From RUG14871 sp045539425 (lineage in GTDB: Bacteria; Bacillota_I; Bacilli_A; Erysipelotrichales; Erysipelotrichaceae): a DNA stretch of 64,000 nucleotides. Made by a program: the position numbers and the translations under genes. The stretch spans positions 35,694 through 99,693 of the forward strand of contig JAZQFH010000013.1 in the NCBI GenBank assembly GCA_045539425.1, in the 5' to 3' direction. Positions 59,963 through 64,000 of this stretch are shown here, in pieces. Every line of letters begins with the position of its first letter. Position 1 is the stretch's first letter. Under the pieces are notes generated by a model. That model saw only the letters and a list, made by a program, of their open reading frames with translations, was not told the origin of the DNA and made no database searches.

Positions 59963-60628
59963 TTATGCGTTGACTTCGAATTTGTAGCCGACACCGCGTA
60001 CCGTCTGAATGTAGTCGCGGTATTTGCCCAGATTCTTACGCAACATCTTGATATGTGTGTCTACCGTTCTGTCATCACCGAAATAGTCATACTTCCACAC
60101 CGCTTCGAGCAGTTTGTCACGGGATACCGCGACATTCTTGTTCTGAATCAGATAGGTAAGCAGTTCAAATTCCTTCGGTGTAATATGAACGATCTCATTG
60201 TCAATGTAGAGGACATATCCTTCAAGATCCAGCGTCAGACCACCATAGGAGATGGTCTTGCTGCTTCCGCTGTTGCGTTCCGTTACGACCTTGATTCTGG
60301 CCATAAGTTCCTTTGGAGAGAACGGTTTGGTGACATAGTCATCCACACCGAGTTCAAATCCATAAAGTTTATCGAATTCTTCCTGACGTGCACTCAACAT
60401 GATAACAGGGATGGGTTTGATGGCTTTGATACGCTTGCAGGCATTAAATCCATCAAGATTTGGCATCATAATGTCTAAAATGATGACATCGTAGTCGTTT
60501 TTTTCTACTAGATCGATTGCCTCTAAACCATCACTGGCCTCTGTCACGTTGTGCCCATTTAAAGTCGCATACTCTCTAATAACTTCTCTTATCCTGACTT
60601 CATCGTCGACTAAAAGAATTCTACTCAT
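59963..60628 (-). CDS. OmpR/PhoB-family response regulator
   Basis: 221 residues. Receiver domain (1-~118) with acidic pair DDEVRI, phospho-acceptor Asp in VIILDIMMPNLDGF, Ser in MLSARQEEFDK and Lys in DYVTKPFSPKEL. The C-terminal winged helix (about 125-221) ends DRTVDTHIKMLRKNLGKYRDYIQTVRGVGYKFE. Start with TAGGAGGATCC. Target genes are unknown; the adjacent sugar ABC operon is a candidate. Confidence 0.95.
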   Translation of the reverse strand: MSRILLVDDEVRIREVIREYATLNGHNVTEASDGLEAIDLVEKNDYDVIILDIMMPNLDGFNACKRIKAIKPIPVIMLSARQEEFDKLYGFELGVDDYVTKPFSPKELMARIKVVTERNSGSSKTISYGGLTLDLEGYVLYIDNEIVHITPKEFELLTYLIQNKNVAVSRDKLLEAVWKYDYFGDDRTVDTHIKMLRKNLGKYRDYIQTVRGVGYKFEVNA

Positions 60629-60651
60629 GAATAGGATCCTCCTAAATAGAT

Positions 60652-60657
60652 ATTATA
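60652..60657 (-). promoter_or_regulatory. -10 box of the response regulator gene
   Basis: TATAAT on the minus strand, 23 nt before the ATG with an AGGAGG site between; no good -35 at standard spacing. No terminator is seen between dnaE and this gene, so readthrough from dnaE is also possible. Confidence 0.5.
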
Positions 60658-60690
60658 TTTGGATATTGTGATAGATTTGTGAAATGGTGT

Positions 60691-63600
60691 CTAGGAGACG
60701 ACACGTTCCATCCGATCCACCACAACGGAAAGGCTGTTGCTCCTGTTATCCACGCGGCCTGACAGATAGACATAATTGCCTTTGACAAGCAGATCCTGAT
60801 AACGGGTGTAGGTGTTCGGCAAAATTACGGCGCTCATGCTTCCGGATTCATCATCCACCGTAAGGAATGCCATGTTGCCGGTTTTGGCGGTGTGATTCTT
60901 CACGCGCTGAATCCGGACAAGAAGATTCACACGGGTATTGCGTACGGAAAGATTGGATATCTTATCGCTCTCTTTGCCATAGCGCTCCTTGAGCAGCTGT
61001 ACCGGATGGGTGGAGATATAGAAACCAAGCGCTGCCTGCTCCCTCTCCAATTTGACATCCATGTTCTCTTTCACAACCGTCATTTTCGGCTTGTAGACCA
61101 GATCAAAGTCCAGGTAGGACTGATCCGGATTGTCCACGCGGATCAGCTCCGCATAACGCAGTGCATCATCCAGCGAAGCGCGTAATGAGGCACGGTTATA
61201 GCCGAACTCATCGCAGGCACCGGCATCGATCAGACTCTCCAGATTCCCTCTGTTCAGCTTCTGCACGTTGGCACGTGCCACAAAATCAAAGAAGTCCGTA
61301 TACTCGCCATGCGCTGCGCGTTCCTTTATGATCAGATCCGTCGTATTGGTTCCCATCTTCTTAATGCACCTGAGCGGCATGCGCAGACCTTCTTCCTCGG
61401 ATGTATAGAACATCTCGGAATGATTTACGCTGACCGGAAGCACATTCACATGAAGCTTCTTCGCTTCCAGGATGTATTCGTATGTCTTCCCTTCCGCACC
61501 GATGACATTATCCATGAGTTTGCCGATAAACAGAAGCGGATAGTTGGCTTTCAGATATGCCATCTGATAGGCAACCAGGCTGTAGGCGACGGAATGGGAT
61601 TTATTGAACCCGTAACCGCCGAACTTCAGAATGAGGCCATACAGCTCTTCGCTGAGTTCCTTGGAGTAGCCGTTGCGGTAGCACCCTTTCAGAAAATCAT
61701 CCTTCAGTGCCAGAAGTTCCTTTTCCTTTTTCTTGCTGATGGCACGGCGTATGATATCCGCTTTGCCAAGCGTGAAGCCGGCAGCAATCTGCGTCAGCTG
61801 CATGACCTGCTCCTGATAGATCATGATGCCGTAGGTCGGCTCTAAAATGTTTCTGAGCGATTCATGCAGATAGGTGATCTTTTCCGGATGCTCCCGGTTC
61901 TCCAGATAGAGAGGAATGCTCTCCATGGAAGCCGGACGGTAAAGTGCCAGGCAGTCGGAGAGTTCGGAAAGATTGCGCGGACGAACCTTGCGAAGCAGAT
62001 TCATCATTCCTTCACTTTCCACCTGGAAAATGCCGACCGTATCCCCTCTGGATAAAAGCTCGTAGGCGTTCTTGTCGTCAAGCGGAATCTTGAGAATATC
62101 GATCTTCGGATCCGATTCGTTACAGACCCTGTCGATGATTGTCAGATTGCGGATGCCAAGGAAGTCCATCTTTAATAAACCCAGATCTTCCAGATATTCC
62201 GCACTGATCTGGGTCGACAGGACCGAGGCGTCAAGATTGCAGAGCGGAATGACCTCCGTTAACGGACGGTTGCTCATGACGATACCGCACGGGTGTGTCG
62301 TGATGTTTTTCGGCATTTTCTCAAGCCGTAATGCCAATTGATAGACTCTGCTCAGATCTTCTTCCGCATCGATCATCTGACGGAAGCGGACATTGTTCTG
62401 ATAGGTGGCTGCCAGCGTGCTTGTGGATTTGTCCTTGATAACAGACGGCAATAGCCGTTTGGCATAATCCATTTTCCGCTTTTCCACGCCCAACGCTTCA
62501 CATGCCGTATCCAGAGCAGCTCTGGCCTGCATCGTGTTAAAGGAGATGATATGGGCCACACGGTCGCGGCCGTATTTCTGCACGACATAGTCGATGACTT
62601 CCTGTCTTCTCTCATCCGGAAAGTCGACGTCGATATCCGGCATACTGACACGCTCCGGATTGAGGAAGCGCTCAAAGAGCAGATCATAGCGGATCGGATC
62701 GATATGGGTAATGCCGAGCGTCCAGGCGACGATGGAGCCCGCTGCGGATCCCCTGCCCGGCCCGACATAGATGCCTTTGGATTTCGCATAACGTATGAAG
62801 TCATAAACGATGAGGAAATAGTCATCGTACTTCATGCGTGAAATCACGTGAAGCTCATAGCTTAATCTCGCAAGATAGTTTTCCGGCGGCTGCTTGCCCG
62901 CAAAGCGTTTGCGCAGCCCCGCGTAACACAGCTCCTGCAGATACTGTTTATTGCTGACATTATGAGGATTCGGATAATTGAGAAGATCGCAATGCATGGC
63001 ATCAAGATCCACCTCACACTGACGGGCAATCTCATCCGTATTCAGGATATCGTCCCGCTCATAAAACTGCAGGTATTCTTCCGTGGAATGGAAGTGTGCG
63101 TTGCGGATGTTCTCAAGATTCTGATCGTTTACGGTCGTATGATGCTTTAAGGCATCCAGTGCCTTCATAAACGGCGCATCCTCTTCTTTGGCATAGAGCG
63201 TTTTCTCCAGGGCAACGCATTTGATATCCAGCCTTTGAGACAGCATTCTCAGATAGTTGTTTCTTCGCTCATAGAAGGCTTCTTCTGAGGAGTTTAAGCC
63301 GATATAGAGATACGGGATGTTGCTCTTAAGATAGAGCAGCTTCTCCATGATGTCATTTTCCTTATTCTGCAAAAGCAGACGGTCCAGTATCCCGTTATCA
63401 CTCGGGAAGACGACGATGATGTCGCGGCTGTGGATCAGCTCATTCAGCTCTAGCGCTTCCTCTTCCCCGGTATTCAAGCGGGTGGAGAAGTTTACCAGCT
63501 GCTGATAGCCGGCATTGTTTTTTGCGTACAGTAAAACGAGTGAATGATCCCCCTCATCACTCAGATCCGCTTCCAGTCCGATCACCGGCTTCAGCTCATG

Positions 63601-63765
63601 CTTCTTGCAGGCACGGTAAAAGGCAATGGATCCGTACATGACGTTATGATCGCATAAGGCGACGGCATCCATCCCTTCCTGTTTGCACAGTTCAATGATT
63701 TCCTGTAAGGAAAGCGCGCTTTCCATAAAGGAGTAGTAGGATTTTACGTAGAGGTTCGTACTCAT
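60691..63765 (-). CDS. dnaE: DNA polymerase III alpha subunit DnaE
   Basis: 1024 residues. PHP domain start YVKSYYSFMESALSLQEII and CDHNVMYGSIAFYRACKKH, palm catalytic MPDIDVDFPDERRQEV, fingers with FNKSHSVAYSLVAYQMAYLK, HhH region and a C-terminal OB fold (VNLLVRIQRVKNHTAKTGN). Together with PolC it is the second replicative polymerase, used for RNA-primer extension and lagging strand. No Shine-Dalgarno; TG-T-TATGAT lies 6 nt before the ATG. A group II intron ends about 50 bp upstream. Confidence 0.96.
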   Translation of the reverse strand: MSTNLYVKSYYSFMESALSLQEIIELCKQEGMDAVALCDHNVMYGSIAFYRACKKHELKPVIGLEADLSDEGDHSLVLLYAKNNAGYQQLVNFSTRLNTGEEEALELNELIHSRDIIVVFPSDNGILDRLLLQNKENDIMEKLLYLKSNIPYLYIGLNSSEEAFYERRNNYLRMLSQRLDIKCVALEKTLYAKEEDAPFMKALDALKHHTTVNDQNLENIRNAHFHSTEEYLQFYERDDILNTDEIARQCEVDLDAMHCDLLNYPNPHNVSNKQYLQELCYAGLRKRFAGKQPPENYLARLSYELHVISRMKYDDYFLIVYDFIRYAKSKGIYVGPGRGSAAGSIVAWTLGITHIDPIRYDLLFERFLNPERVSMPDIDVDFPDERRQEVIDYVVQKYGRDRVAHIISFNTMQARAALDTACEALGVEKRKMDYAKRLLPSVIKDKSTSTLAATYQNNVRFRQMIDAEEDLSRVYQLALRLEKMPKNITTHPCGIVMSNRPLTEVIPLCNLDASVLSTQISAEYLEDLGLLKMDFLGIRNLTIIDRVCNESDPKIDILKIPLDDKNAYELLSRGDTVGIFQVESEGMMNLLRKVRPRNLSELSDCLALYRPASMESIPLYLENREHPEKITYLHESLRNILEPTYGIMIYQEQVMQLTQIAAGFTLGKADIIRRAISKKKEKELLALKDDFLKGCYRNGYSKELSEELYGLILKFGGYGFNKSHSVAYSLVAYQMAYLKANYPLLFIGKLMDNVIGAEGKTYEYILEAKKLHVNVLPVSVNHSEMFYTSEEEGLRMPLRCIKKMGTNTTDLIIKERAAHGEYTDFFDFVARANVQKLNRGNLESLIDAGACDEFGYNRASLRASLDDALRYAELIRVDNPDQSYLDFDLVYKPKMTVVKENMDVKLEREQAALGFYISTHPVQLLKERYGKESDKISNLSVRNTRVNLLVRIQRVKNHTAKTGNMAFLTVDDESGSMSAVILPNTYTRYQDLLVKGNYVYLSGRVDNRSNSLSVVVDRMERVVS

Positions 63766-63780
63766 ATCTAAATCATAACA
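63766..63780 (-). promoter_or_regulatory. Extended -10 promoter of dnaE, predicted leaderless
   Basis: TG-T-TATGAT (63780-63772) followed by TTAGAT and the ATG at 63765. The leader would be 0-1 nt. Confidence 0.6.
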
Positions 63781-63868
63781 TAAAACATTCTTGAATTCTC
63801 TTCATGTTACAGCCAATCGAGTAGGAGGAAATAAATAGGTTTCCTCCTATTTATTTCCCACCTCTCAC

Positions 63869-63900
63869 ACCACCGTACGTACCGTTCGGTATACGGCGGT
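63869..63900 (-). ncRNA. Group II intron domain V
   Basis: On the minus strand CCGCCGTA and TACGGTGG form the 8-bp lower helix, with the catalytic CGC-type triad in the 5' arm, a two-base CG bulge on the 3' side, an upper 4-bp stem TACC/GGTA and a tetraloop. This is the standard domain V architecture; the CGC triad resembles the IIC class. Confidence 0.85.
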
Positions 63901-63907
63901 TCGAAAT

Positions 63908-64000
63908 TCAATAACTATGTACGAACTGATAGTGGTCTGCTAATGAAAGCAGACCCTTTCTTTTGAGAACGGCATTGGTGACAGTATGAGACAAGATACC
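63908..64000 (-). CDS. ltrA: Group II intron reverse transcriptase/maturase, C-terminal fragment
   Basis: The 30 visible codons end in the form seen at the C-terminus of group II intron-encoded proteins (SHTVTNAVLKRKGL then LADHYQFVHSY and TGA). The stop is 8 nt before domain V, the expected place for an ORF in domain IV. The rest lies right of the window, so intactness cannot be judged. Confidence 0.75.
   Translation of the reverse strand, partial: GILSHTVTNAVLKRKGLLSLADHYQFVHSY

Larger units (their letters stand above)
63816..64000 (-). mobile_element. 3' part of a group II intron, continues beyond the right edge
   Basis: The minus-strand order is: C-terminal end of an intron reverse transcriptase, domain V, domain VI and 3' splice site. 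Domain VI is a 12-bp stem (GAAATAAATAGG/CCTATTTATTTC) with outer pairing and a candidate branch-point A at 63822, 7 nt from a 3' end ...CTCGAT near 63816. The 5' half is not in the window. Class II and the boundary are inferred from structure. Confidence 0.85.

Noticed and set aside
1..64000. CRISPR arrays, tRNA or rRNA genes
   Set aside because: No regularly spaced repeats, cloverleaf-type segments or rRNA-like sequence were seen in any part of the window by reading.

Overview
The window reads as a chromosomal segment of a low-GC Gram-positive bacterium (Bacillota), most likely Erysipelotrichia-like. This is inferred from PolC beside a second DnaE-type polymerase, L27 with a cleavable N-terminal extension next to the Prp protease, FakA/Asp23 proteins, YlxR/YlxQ inside the nusA-infB operon, and many lipoproteins. 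It is gene-dense and mostly minus-strand. It contains no tRNA, rRNA or CRISPR. One mobile element, the 3' end of a group II intron, sits at the right edge.

Layout. 1-2360: an ADP-ribosylglycohydrolase gene overlapping a truncated BMP-family lipoprotein gene. 2462-13572: a compact minus operon (truB, ribF, Asp23, nusB, xseA, xseB, ispA, dxs, tlyA, recN, xerD, rhodanese-thioredoxin lipoprotein), divergent from a ttcA-like gene. 14371-16071: iron alcohol dehydrogenase and acetyltransferase. 16153-20414: CotH, VTC-domain and DUF4956 cluster. 20503-22534: phosphosugar mutase and a small protein. 22708-27639: rimP-nusA-ylxR-ylxQ-infB-rbfA. 27727-38078: yloU-fakA, then recG-plsX-rnc-polC-zinc-ribbon protein. 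38144-41623: ruvA-ruvB-murG-ftsQ. 41678-43938: rplU-prp-rpmA and obg. 44191-45348: secreted NlpC/P60-type protein. 45481-48371: aromatic amino-acid-type ABC transporter behind a leader-peptide attenuator. 48452-52645: two beta-CASP-type metallo-hydrolases and a flavoprotein. 52668-53916: two exported proteins. 54000-58271: CUT1 sugar-type ABC transporter. 58413-60628: OmpR-type two-component system. 60691-63765: dnaE. 63816-64000: group II intron end.

Three observations stand out. First, the transporter at 45685-48371 is preceded by a 26-codon leader peptide very rich in Phe and Tyr codons, followed by mutually exclusive antiterminator and terminator helices. This is classical ribosome-mediated attenuation, where Bacillota usually use T-boxes. 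Second, several genes (truB, ttcA, cotH, the C39-like gene, the sensor kinase, dnaE, the ADP-ribosylglycohydrolase) have a -10 element, mostly an extended TGnTAtaaT, only 6-9 nt before the start codon and no Shine-Dalgarno, so they probably make leaderless mRNAs. The truB/ttcA pair shares one 13-bp element read from both strands. Third, the tandem beta-CASP pair has one member lacking a metal-ligand histidine, reminiscent of RNase J1/J2. All functions are inferred from sequence reading without database searches.
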